Below are positions 53,668 through 64,000 of a DNA stretch of 64,000 bases, piece after piece. The position numbers and the translations under genes are program-made. Positions within the stretch are counted from its first letter, which is position 1, and each line of letters starts with the position of its first letter. Source of the DNA: Lutibacter citreus (GTDB lineage: Bacteria; Bacteroidota; Bacteroidia; Flavobacteriales; Flavobacteriaceae); contig NZ_QEIH01000001.1 of NCBI RefSeq assembly GCF_003260195.1, forward strand, positions 1-64,000, written 5' to 3'. Below the pieces are notes generated by a model. That model saw nothing but the letters and a program-made list of their open reading frames with translations, was not told where the DNA came from and did not search any database.

Positions 53668-55305
53668 TTATATATTAGAAATAAACTGTTTTAAGTTTAC
53701 CTCTCTTGTAATGTTTAATTTTTTTCTTAATCTACTTCTTGTTGTATGAACACTTTCAATAGACATATTTAATAGTTGTGCTATATCTTTACTTGAAAAA
53801 TTTAATTTAATTAAGGCGCACAATTTTTGATCGTTCATAGTTAAATTAGGGAAGTCGGATTCTAATTTTTTGTAAAAACTTTTATTTATAGAAACAAATC
53901 TTGCTTGAAATTCATTCCAGTTTTCATTTTTTCTGTTTGATATAGAGTTGATGATTTTTTTAGAAATGTCATGTATTTCTGAAACATTATTTTTTGAAAG
54001 TTTGTCTTTAATTTGTTCTAAGAGAACATCCTTTTCAATTAATTTTAATACAGAGGTTGCCAATTCTTTGTTTTTTAATTCAATAACTTCTTTGTCTTTC
54101 TGTTTTTCTAACTCTCTTTCTTTCCTCAATAGTTTTTTTTCTACTCTATGTTTGGTTCTTAAACTTCTAAAAGAAATTATTCCAAATAAAATTAAAAAAA
54201 TAACAATTCCCCAAAGTAATAGTTTTTCTAAAAACGCTACTTTTTCTTCATGTTCAAATTGTTTTAATTTTTGTTCTTGTAAAAACTTGGCTTGACCTTC
54301 TTTTTCTTTCCTAAATTCATCTTGAATTTCTAATAAGGGAGCATTATTAACACTTCTACTATCAAAAAAAATAGCATCTAAGTCTTTGGCTTTTTTTAAA
54401 GCACTGTACGCTTGTAAATATTTCTCTTTTGAAAAGTAGAGATTTGAAAGTGCTTGATAAATTAAAGGAACAAAATCTTTATGAGCATTTTTTAGTTTTG
54501 AAATTTCTATTGCTTTATTATAACAAAACTTACTTTTAATAAAATTTCCTTTATTCTGGTAACTATCTCCTAAATACTTATAAATTAATACTTGATAGCT
54601 ATATTGGCTTTCAATAAATTTAGGGATAAGTTTGTTAAATAATTCAATTGCAGCATCATCTTTACCTTTATGACTAAGAAGTACGGCTTCTTCAAATTTT
54701 AAAAAATTTTCTTTATTTTTTTCAATTCTAGGGTTAAAATAAAGCTTACAGCTATCTAAGTATTTCTCTCCTAATTCAAAATTATTTAATTCTCTATAAG
54801 TAGCTGTAAAGGCCAAATAATTATCAACTAATTTATTTGCATCAATTTTACCATTTTTAACTAATTTCTTTTTTATATCTAAAGATAGGTTTAAAAAATA
54901 TAAGGCTTTTTCTTTTCTGTGATAATAGCTATAATGCCGCCCAATTTCCCTATAAATTAAGGATTTAGTATTCTTTTCATTGGTTATGTCAGCTAAAATT
55001 AGAGCCGCCCATAATTTATCATAAGATTTTTTGTGGTTTCCTTGGTGACTATAAACACGTGCTAATTTATTTAAAATTCTAATTGCCTGTATTGTGTCTC
55101 CTTCATTAATAAAATTGTTAAAAGACAATTCTAAAGAGTTAATAGAATCTGAGATAATATTTTCTTGATCTTTTAATATGAAATCTTCTTGTTGGAATAT
55201 GTTTGTGTTTTGAAATGAAAAAACAACAGACCAATGTAGCAAAACAATTAGAAAAGTAATTGTTAAGGTAATTTTGTGCCAGTGTTTATTTATATTTTTA
55301 TTCAT
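53668..55305 (-). CDS. Membrane-anchored TPR-LuxR family regulator (copy 2)
   Basis: 545 residues: signal anchor (about 10-32), TPR-like repeats (about 60-330), membrane segment LLLWGIVIFLILFGIISF (about 362-380), coiled coil with KELATSVLKLIEKD (395-440), and a LuxR-type HTH (KLCALIKLNFSSKDIAQLLNMS, SIESVHTTRSRLRKKLN, about 485-535). Same architecture as copies 1 and 3. With no kinase or receiver domain, it is likely a one-component transmembrane regulator. It is followed by the AraC gene and probably co-transcribed with it. Confidence 0.91.
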   Translation of the reverse strand: MNKNINKHWHKITLTITFLIVLLHWSVVFSFQNTNIFQQEDFILKDQENIISDSINSLELSFNNFINEGDTIQAIRILNKLARVYSHQGNHKKSYDKLWAALILADITNEKNTKSLIYREIGRHYSYYHRKEKALYFLNLSLDIKKKLVKNGKIDANKLVDNYLAFTATYRELNNFELGEKYLDSCKLYFNPRIEKNKENFLKFEEAVLLSHKGKDDAAIELFNKLIPKFIESQYSYQVLIYKYLGDSYQNKGNFIKSKFCYNKAIEISKLKNAHKDFVPLIYQALSNLYFSKEKYLQAYSALKKAKDLDAIFFDSRSVNNAPLLEIQDEFRKEKEGQAKFLQEQKLKQFEHEEKVAFLEKLLLWGIVIFLILFGIISFRSLRTKHRVEKKLLRKERELEKQKDKEVIELKNKELATSVLKLIEKDVLLEQIKDKLSKNNVSEIHDISKKIINSISNRKNENWNEFQARFVSINKSFYKKLESDFPNLTMNDQKLCALIKLNFSSKDIAQLLNMSIESVHTTRSRLRKKLNITREVNLKQFISNI

Positions 55306-55504
55306 CTTAAAAATAAAAGCTCGTAAAGTATTGATTTTTATGCCTAAACTAATATATGGCAGAATACTTAATCAAGTGTAGTTTTAAGTGTTAAATATAT
55401 AAATGTTTAGTTTTTATTTAGTTTTTTTTGTTTTAGTTTTAATAAATATGGTAATATAGAACTGAAAATATTCATTTTTCACTTAAGGTGAGAGTTTAAT
55501 TTAT

Positions 55505-55597
55505 AAAAAAAGGCTGTCTGAAAAGCGAAATTTTAATCATTATCAATTTGTTTCATAATGACTAGTTTTAAGCCTTTTTAGACAGCCTCTTTTTTAT
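55505..55597. terminator. Large-loop terminator after the LacZ-type GH2
   Basis: GGCTGTCT (55512-55519) pairs with AGACAGCC (55580-55587), extended by AAAAG/CTTTT, flanked by A and T tracts on both sides. The loop of about 50 bases is long. The rest of the 314-base gap 55306-55619 is AT-rich and shows no gene. Confidence 0.65.
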
Positions 55598-55619
55598 TAG
55601 AGTTGTTATTTTAAAAGAT

Positions 55620-58895
<3,276 letters not shown>

Positions 58896-59054
58896 TTATA
58901 TAATAAAGCTATACAACAGAAATTGATTTTTTTTACATTTTAATTTATAATTTACCAAATTAGTACGTTTTTTTGTACCAAACAATAATGTTCAGTTTAT
59001 ATCTAGTTAAAAAAAAGAATCCATGGCTTTAATATAATTTTACTTCAACTATAA

Positions 59055-61148
59055 TTAGTTTACACTTATTTTAAACTTACCTTTTTTAATAGTTCCGTTT
59101 TTAAATTTAACTTGATATCCATAGCCTGGAATTGTAATTCCATCTAGTGTAGTTTGTTTTACAGGTCCTAAATTAACGATTACTTCTGTATTAGAAGCAA
59201 AGGTTGTTTTTTGAAGTTTAAAATCGAGTGATAAATATTCATGACTTACTAGTTCTTCAAAGAATGTTTCTCTATGAACCGGACTTACAGTTTCATTTGC
59301 CATTTTAATCATGTCTTTCATTCCTTCAAATTCATAAGGAGAAAAGAAAATTGTTGTACCTAATCCAAAAAGCATGTTTCTTAAAGATTTAACTCTAAAA
59401 TCTCCATTAGATGACATTTGATTGTCCGGATCTTGAATTTTACCATATACGGCAATAGCATCATGATAAACAAGGTTGAATAGTGGAGCTCTATGAGAAA
59501 TTTGGGCCATTGGAGTAGAATGACCATAAGTCATTCCTTCAAACATATCAAAATATGGAATCCATTGTTGTTGACCATGTTCTGTTCCGTTAACCAAATT
59601 TTTAGAGTCAATATATTCAGCAAGAGCTCTAATTCCTTTATCGTATTTTTTATCATATCTAGCAAATGAAATATCCGTTATATCTGCTTCTAATCCTAAT
59701 GCTTCAATTTCTTTATGTAAACTTTTTTTAATCAATCCAACTTGTAATGCTGGATCTACACGTGCCCATCTACTTCCAGCATTCACCAGTTTTTCTTTAT
59801 TATCTTTTTCAAAAAGGTTAATATTAAAGTCTGGATCATTTTCTAAAATTGGTGAGTAGGCGTGATATGATGAATATAAATATCCGTATTTTTTTGTTAA
59901 GTCAACAGCTTTTCGTAATTCTTTAACACCTCCTAATTCTTTACTAATAGGCCAGCAATTTGGTGCGAAATTAGAGAATGTACCCCAAGCATGGATAAAT
60001 GCATTATCAACCTTTAACTCATCATGAGTAATTTTAAGAATGTTTTGTAAATCTTTAAATGTAAAGGCCATATTTGGCATGTTTACATAATGAGGATAAC
60101 CACCATATAAACCCATGTATAATGCTCCTTGTAATTTAGATACATTAGGATTGTTTTTTGCTTTATCTTTTAATGAAACAAAATAACCTCTTTCAATAGC
60201 TTCTTTTCTGTAAGTTTTAGCCATATCTACATAGTTGCCACCTTTAATGAAATGATAGCTTATCCGCTTTTTTTCTTTTGAATTATTTAGTGGCCAAACT
60301 GGATCTAAAAATTCGATACGCTTATTAGGAGACATTTTTCCTTCAGCGTTATATAAGTATTGACCGTTGTTATTTATGTTGAAAAACATATTGGCATCAG
60401 TTGATTTGTCTAAAATCCCCATTACAGCAGATTTCTCATTGTAAGTTCCCCACCAAGGCATTGATAATCCACTTCCATTTGTGAAAAGAGGTAATTTACC
60501 AGTAGATTTATGTACATATGTAGCGTCATCCCACATACAGAAAGAACCTCCATTCATTGGGAAAATATATGAAGGACAAATTAAACCTTGTTTTTGAGGG
60601 ATAACAGCAGCTCCTTTATCAACATCGGTTTCTAGGCTGAATGCTCTTGCAGGATATCTTAATTCAACTAATTTATAATCTCCACCTTCATATGAAATTA
60701 TTTCAATATCTATTTTTGAATTGATATCTGTTAAACGGATTTCAGTTTTAATTGATACTCCTTCAGCAACAGTGTTATTTTTAAAAACTGGATTACTAAA
60801 GTTAATATTAACTGTTGAATCATCTTTCTTTGAAACTTCAATTGATTTACTATTTGAAATATTAATAGTTTGCTTTTTTCCTTTTGAATCAATAATTGTA
60901 AGTAATCCTGCAGCATTTTCCCAAGGGTCAGCTTTCCAAATTTGTCCAGATTCCTTTTCTGTAACTTGAAAAGATCCGCTTTTTCCATCAACTACAACTT
61001 TTATAGTAGAATTCTCTAAAATAGCTGATTCTGAACTTGAGTTTTGTTCAGTCTTTGTTTTATTTGATGTGCAACTTTGAATGAGCATCAAACAAAAAAT
61101 CACAAGTGTAAAACTTGTGATTTTTAGTATTCTTTTTGTACTTATCAT
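59055..61148 (-). CDS. GH129/DUF5696-like glycoside hydrolase, candidate alpha-3,6-anhydro-D-galactosidase
   Basis: 697 residues with lipobox IQSC at Cys26. An N-terminal beta-sandwich (about 45-290) precedes a TIM-barrel-like domain (about 320-600) with acidic clusters ADITDISFARYD, NGTEHGQQQW and YFDMFEGMTYGHS, followed by a small beta domain. The fold resembles GH129 (related to GH101). A GH129-like enzyme is known as an exo-3,6-anhydro-D-galactosidase in carrageenan degraders, and this gene follows the KDG-type kinase and KDPG-type aldolase genes, supporting that role. Catalytic Asp residues cannot be fixed without alignment. A terminator-like hairpin lies within codons 8-18. Confidence 0.75.
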   Translation of the reverse strand: MISTKRILKITSFTLVIFCLMLIQSCTSNKTKTEQNSSSESAILENSTIKVVVDGKSGSFQVTEKESGQIWKADPWENAAGLLTIIDSKGKKQTINISNSKSIEVSKKDDSTVNINFSNPVFKNNTVAEGVSIKTEIRLTDINSKIDIEIISYEGGDYKLVELRYPARAFSLETDVDKGAAVIPQKQGLICPSYIFPMNGGSFCMWDDATYVHKSTGKLPLFTNGSGLSMPWWGTYNEKSAVMGILDKSTDANMFFNINNNGQYLYNAEGKMSPNKRIEFLDPVWPLNNSKEKKRISYHFIKGGNYVDMAKTYRKEAIERGYFVSLKDKAKNNPNVSKLQGALYMGLYGGYPHYVNMPNMAFTFKDLQNILKITHDELKVDNAFIHAWGTFSNFAPNCWPISKELGGVKELRKAVDLTKKYGYLYSSYHAYSPILENDPDFNINLFEKDNKEKLVNAGSRWARVDPALQVGLIKKSLHKEIEALGLEADITDISFARYDKKYDKGIRALAEYIDSKNLVNGTEHGQQQWIPYFDMFEGMTYGHSTPMAQISHRAPLFNLVYHDAIAVYGKIQDPDNQMSSNGDFRVKSLRNMLFGLGTTIFFSPYEFEGMKDMIKMANETVSPVHRETFFEELVSHEYLSLDFKLQKTTFASNTEVIVNLGPVKQTTLDGITIPGYGYQVKFKNGTIKKGKFKISVN
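61095..61125 (-). other. Terminator-like hairpin inside the GH129-like signal peptide codons
   Basis: AAAAATCACAAGT (61113-61125 read on -) and ACTTGTGATTTTT (61095-61107 read on -) form a perfect 13-bp stem with a 5-base loop, ending in a T run. It lies 24-54 bases into the coding sequence and could attenuate transcription between the kinase and GH129-like genes. Confidence 0.6.
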
Positions 61149-61227
61149 ATTAAAAATTCAATAATTAATTATTTTCTAAATGAAGAAGTAACTAATTAGA
61201 AAAATTTTAGTACTCCTTTTTGTTTTT

Positions 61228-62316
61228 CTATCTTACAACTCTACCAGATCCAGAACCGCCCATAAGAGCCTCCACTTCAGCACGTGTTGAATAATTAAAA
61301 TCACCTTTTATAGAGTGTTTTAAGCAAGATGCAGCAACACCATATTTTACGGCAGTTGCAGAATCACTTAATTCTGGAGTGTTTAATGCGAAAATTAAAC
61401 CTCCGGCAAAAGAATCTCCTCCACCAACACGGTCTACAATATTTTTAATTTTGTATGATTCGTAGTTTCCTTCAGCATCTAATGGTGCAAATGAAGGTGT
61501 ATCTGTAGCCGCTTCGTAAAGCATTGCTCCCCAGTTGTTATGTGAAGCAGATAAGCTTTCGCGTAAAGTAATTGCTGCTTTACTAACGTTTGGAAATTGT
61601 GCAACAACTTGGCGCGCAACATCTGGATATCTAGAAGTATCTAATTTACCCGAATGTACATCAGTATCCCCAGCTCTAATTCCTAAAACATCATAACAAT
61701 CTTCTTCGTTTCCAATAACAACATCAATAAACGGTAAAATTTTACGCATTGTTTCTTGTGCTAATTCACGAGCGGATTTAGATGTATCCCATTTCCAAAG
61801 TTTTCCTCTAAAGTTTAAATCAATTGAAACTTTTGCTCCAGCTGCTTGTGCTTTTTGAGCCGCAACTAAAGTAGCTTCAGCGGCATTTTTAGATAATGCA
61901 GGTGTAATTCCGCTTAAATGTAGCCAACCAGCACCTTTAAAAATTTCAGTCCAATTATAAGCACTTGCAGGAGTAATAGCAATAGCAGAATCTTCTCTAT
62001 CGTAAATAACATTGCTTGGGCGTTGGTTTGCTCCAGTTTCTAAAAAATAAGTTCCTAAACGACCATTGTCTGTTCTTAAAACATATTGCGTGTCAATACC
62101 AACTGAACGAACAGCATCCATTGTAGCTTCAGCTAACGCATGTTTTGGTAATGCAGTTACGTAACGAGCTTTTCCTCCAAAATTACAAATAGATGCAGCA
62201 ACACTGGCTTCAGCACCAGCATAAGTCACTTCTAATTGACGCGCTTGGCGTAAACGTAAATTTCCAGGGGCCGCTAAACGTCCCATTATTTCTCCAAAAG
62301 TTACAATTGTTTTCAT
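61228..62316 (-). CDS. PfkB family sugar kinase, probable 2-keto-3-deoxy-D-galactonate/gluconate kinase
   Basis: 362 residues, cytoplasmic. N-terminal TFGEIMGRLAAPG, sugar-binding YAGAEASVAASICNFGG (about 31-47) and the PfkB signature DRVGGGDSFAGG with catalytic base Asp301 identify a ribokinase-fold kinase of the KDG kinase group. It phosphorylates 2-keto-3-deoxy sugar acids with ATP. Located between the aldolase (23 bases upstream gene) and the GH129-like gene, it fits the DauC step after the cycloisomerase at 20232. It could equally serve the alginate branch, which yields KDG. Confidence 0.9.
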   Translation of the reverse strand: MKTIVTFGEIMGRLAAPGNLRLRQARQLEVTYAGAEASVAASICNFGGKARYVTALPKHALAEATMDAVRSVGIDTQYVLRTDNGRLGTYFLETGANQRPSNVIYDREDSAIAITPASAYNWTEIFKGAGWLHLSGITPALSKNAAEATLVAAQKAQAAGAKVSIDLNFRGKLWKWDTSKSARELAQETMRKILPFIDVVIGNEEDCYDVLGIRAGDTDVHSGKLDTSRYPDVARQVVAQFPNVSKAAITLRESLSASHNNWGAMLYEAATDTPSFAPLDAEGNYESYKIKNIVDRVGGGDSFAGGLIFALNTPELSDSATAVKYGVAASCLKHSIKGDFNYSTRAEVEALMGGSGSGRVVR

Positions 62317-62339
62317 GTATATATTTTTTAATTTCTTTG

Positions 62340-63011
62340 TTATCCTCTAATTTCTTTAACTAAATCTGTTATTTCTTTTGCATTTTTTGTTATTTGATCC
62401 CAGTTTTCGGCAAGGATTAAATCACGTTTTGCAATCCAAGAGCCTCCAATTGCTGAAATTAAATTAGATTCTAAATAACTTTTTGCATTTGCCATATTTA
62501 CTCCACCTAATGGAATGTATTTAAGGCCTAAATATTGGTATGGAGCACCCATATTCACTAAATGATTCATTCCTCCTGAAGATTCTGCAGGGAAATATTT
62601 TATAACTCTACACCCTTGTTCAACTGCCATTTCAATATCTGTTGGAGTCATAACACCAGGTGAAAAAGATAAGCCTAATTTAATAGCTTCTGCAATAATT
62701 TTAGGGTTACAACCAGGAGATACTGCAAAATCTGCACCTACATCAGATACCGCTTTTACTTGATCAATAGTTAAAACAGTTCCAAATCCTAAACAAACTT
62801 GTGGTAATTCTTTTTTAATGGCTTTTGCAGCATCTAAAGCTGCTGGAGTTCTAAGGGTAAGTTCAATTGTATCTATACCTCCTTTTAAAAGAGCTTTTGC
62901 TACAGGAACTGCATGTTTTACATCGTCAATAATAAGCATAGCTATTATACCGGCTTTATCAACTTTGTTGATGATTTCAGGAGACATAGCCTTTTGTTCA
63001 ATTGGATACAT
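62340..63011 (-). CDS. KDPG/KDPGal aldolase
   Basis: 223 residues, full length for class I KDPG aldolases. Glu50 (IDTIELTLRT), phosphate-binding GFGTVL and SPG, Schiff-base Lys138 (CRVIKYFPAES) and C-terminal PLGGVN are all present. Met9 (MSPEIINKV) is an alternative start. It cleaves 2-keto-3-deoxy-6-phospho sugar acids to pyruvate and glyceraldehyde-3-phosphate, the DauD-type final step. First gene of an operon with the kinase and GH129-like gene. It differs in sequence from the partial aldolase at the left edge, consistent with separate galactonate and gluconate branches. Confidence 0.92.
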   Translation of the reverse strand: MYPIEQKAMSPEIINKVDKAGIIAMLIIDDVKHAVPVAKALLKGGIDTIELTLRTPAALDAAKAIKKELPQVCLGFGTVLTIDQVKAVSDVGADFAVSPGCNPKIIAEAIKLGLSFSPGVMTPTDIEMAVEQGCRVIKYFPAESSGGMNHLVNMGAPYQYLGLKYIPLGGVNMANAKSYLESNLISAIGGSWIAKRDLILAENWDQITKNAKEITDLVKEIRG

Positions 63012-63105
63012 ATGTTTTTTAGTTTTAAATTATTTTTCAGTTGAAAAGTTAAGATAATTATTCATTACAAAAAAAGCACATATAACCGATCTAAGATTCG
63101 TATAA

Positions 63106-63132
63106 TTTACCTTTTAATCGCATAAAATTACC
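63106..63132 (-). promoter_or_regulatory. GGTAA operator pair upstream of the aldolase operon
   Basis: On the - strand AGGGTAATTTTATGC is followed by GATTAAAAGGTAAATTAT. The two GGTAA units are 21 bp apart, the same spacing and inner GATTAA as before susC. TTTG (63071-63068) lies about 35 bases further. Confidence 0.5.
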
Positions 63133-63189
63133 CTAAAAACTAAGTTTAAAATTCTTTTCTTAGGTTTAAGGTAAATAAGAAGGCGGTAT

Positions 63190-64000
63190 TTAAAAGGTGT
63201 TAATATATTCTTCTAGATTGTCCTTTCTAGAGAGTTTTAGTTTTTTTCTCAATCTGTATCTTGAAGTGTGTACGCTTTCTATTGAGATTCCAAGTAAACT
63301 TGCCATATCTTTACTGGATAAATTTAATTTTACCAAAGCGCATATTTTTTGATCTGTTTGACTTAATTGAGGGAATTTATTTTTTAAATCGTTGTAAAAA
63401 CTTTGATTGATGTTTGTAAAACGAGCTTCAAATTCTTTCCAGTTGTTATTTGGTGTGTCTTGAATTGTTTTTAACATTCGTTTAATAACGGAAGTGTCCA
63501 TTGCTCCTTTCTGACCTTCAAGTTTTTTCTTTAAACTTTGAATAAATTCTTCTTTTTCAATTAGTCTTAAAGCAGATTCGGTTAGTTCTTTGTTTTTGAG
63601 TTCTAAAATTTCCTGCTGTTTTTGATTTCTAAGTTTTTGTTTTTCTGTTAAAATATTTTTTTCATTTTTATGTTTATTTCTTATGTGTTTAACCCATATA
63701 AAGCCAAATAAAAGTAGAAATATAATGGTTACAGATAAGATGGTTGTTTTTAGAAAAAAAACTTTTTCTTCATTTTCTAAATTTTGTATTTTTTGTTGAT
63801 TTATTAAAAGCGCCTGCTTGTCCTTTTCTAAGCGAAATTTGTCTTTTATTTCTAATAAATGTTTGTTGTTTTCACTTTGGCTTCCAAAAATTTCGTCATT
63901 TCTTAATTTTGCAAGTTTTAAATACTTGAAAGCCTCGTTTAAATTATTTTTTTTGAAATATAAATCAGATAAAGCTTCATACGTAATAATTTTGTAGTTT
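63190..64000 (-). CDS. Membrane-anchored TPR-LuxR family regulator (copy 3, 5' end outside window)
   Basis: The frame is open from the stop at 63190 to the window edge at 64000 with no stop codon (checked codon by codon); the start lies beyond. The visible 269 codons end with a LuxR-type HTH (KICALVKLNLSSKDMASLLGIS, SIESVHTSRYRLRKKLKLS). Before that come a coiled coil (KNKELTESALRLIEKEEF), a membrane segment (about 63690-63750) and the end of the TPR region. It is closest to copy 2 (53668). It lies just beyond the aldolase operon and may regulate it or a neighbouring locus to the right. Confidence 0.85.
   Translation of the reverse strand, partial: NYKIITYEALSDLYFKKNNLNEAFKYLKLAKLRNDEIFGSQSENNKHLLEIKDKFRLEKDKQALLINQQKIQNLENEEKVFFLKTTILSVTIIFLLLFGFIWVKHIRNKHKNEKNILTEKQKLRNQKQQEILELKNKELTESALRLIEKEEFIQSLKKKLEGQKGAMDTSVIKRMLKTIQDTPNNNWKEFEARFTNINQSFYNDLKNKFPQLSQTDQKICALVKLNLSSKDMASLLGISIESVHTSRYRLRKKLKLSRKDNLEEYINTF

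Noticed and set aside
63190-63501. A separate 103-residue LuxR protein starting at the Met at 63501
   Set aside because: The frame stays open through a coiled coil and membrane segment to the window edge, matching the paralogues, so it is the C-terminal end of a longer gene.

Overview
The window is an AT-rich stretch from a marine Bacteroidota, most likely a Flavobacteriaceae. Supporting signs are the SusC/SusD pair, many SPase II lipoproteins, absent Shine-Dalgarno sequences, TAnnTTTG-type promoter boxes, and a gene set typical of algal-polysaccharide degraders. No tRNA, rRNA, CRISPR array, transposase or phage gene was seen. The species cannot be named from the sequence.

Layout. (1) 1-6147, + strand: the end of an alginate module, with a truncated KDPG-type aldolase, a PL6 alginate lyase lipoprotein, a beta-hydroxyacid dehydrogenase (candidate DEH reductase) and a PL17 oligoalginate lyase. 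(2) 6478-9147: a CHASE/PAS hybrid histidine kinase. (3) 9249-12543, - strand: an S1 sulfatase, and separately a VOC protein, a GH16 and a small secreted protein. (4) 13306-19855, + strand: SusC, SusD and a carbohydrate-binding-like lipoprotein. (5) 20232-26426, + strand: enolase-superfamily cycloisomerase, aldehyde dehydrogenase, RhaT-like permease, sulfatase and SGNH-like protein. (6) 26811-31944, - strand: Tat-exported FAD oxidoreductase and two sulfatases. (7) 32108-33724: a membrane TPR-LuxR regulator. (8) 33733-52631, - strand: GH16, sulfatase, FISUMP-GH29 fusion, sulfatase, GH2, three GH127 enzymes, a third GH16 and an MFS transporter. (9) 52767-55305: AraC and TPR-LuxR regulators. (10) 55620-63011: LacZ-type GH2, GH129-like protein, KDG-type kinase and KDPG-type aldolase. 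A third TPR-LuxR gene runs off the right edge.

How it works together (inference from families). From about 9.2 kb onward this looks like one PUL for a sulfated galactan containing 3,6-anhydro-D-galactose (carrageenan or furcellaran). GH16 enzymes cut the chain, SusCD imports fragments, six S1 sulfatases desulfate them, GH127 and GH129-like enzymes remove anhydrogalactose, and GH2 enzymes remove galactose. The dehydrogenase, cycloisomerase, kinase and aldolase would then convert 3,6-anhydro-D-galactose to pyruvate and glyceraldehyde-3-phosphate. No GH117, GH50 or GH86 is present, which argues against agar.

The most interesting new signal is a recurring GGTAA(A) direct-repeat element. It lies upstream of at least eight PUL transcription units on both strands. 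Paired sites are spaced about 11-13 or 20-21 bp, close to whole helical turns, which suggests a dedicated operator.
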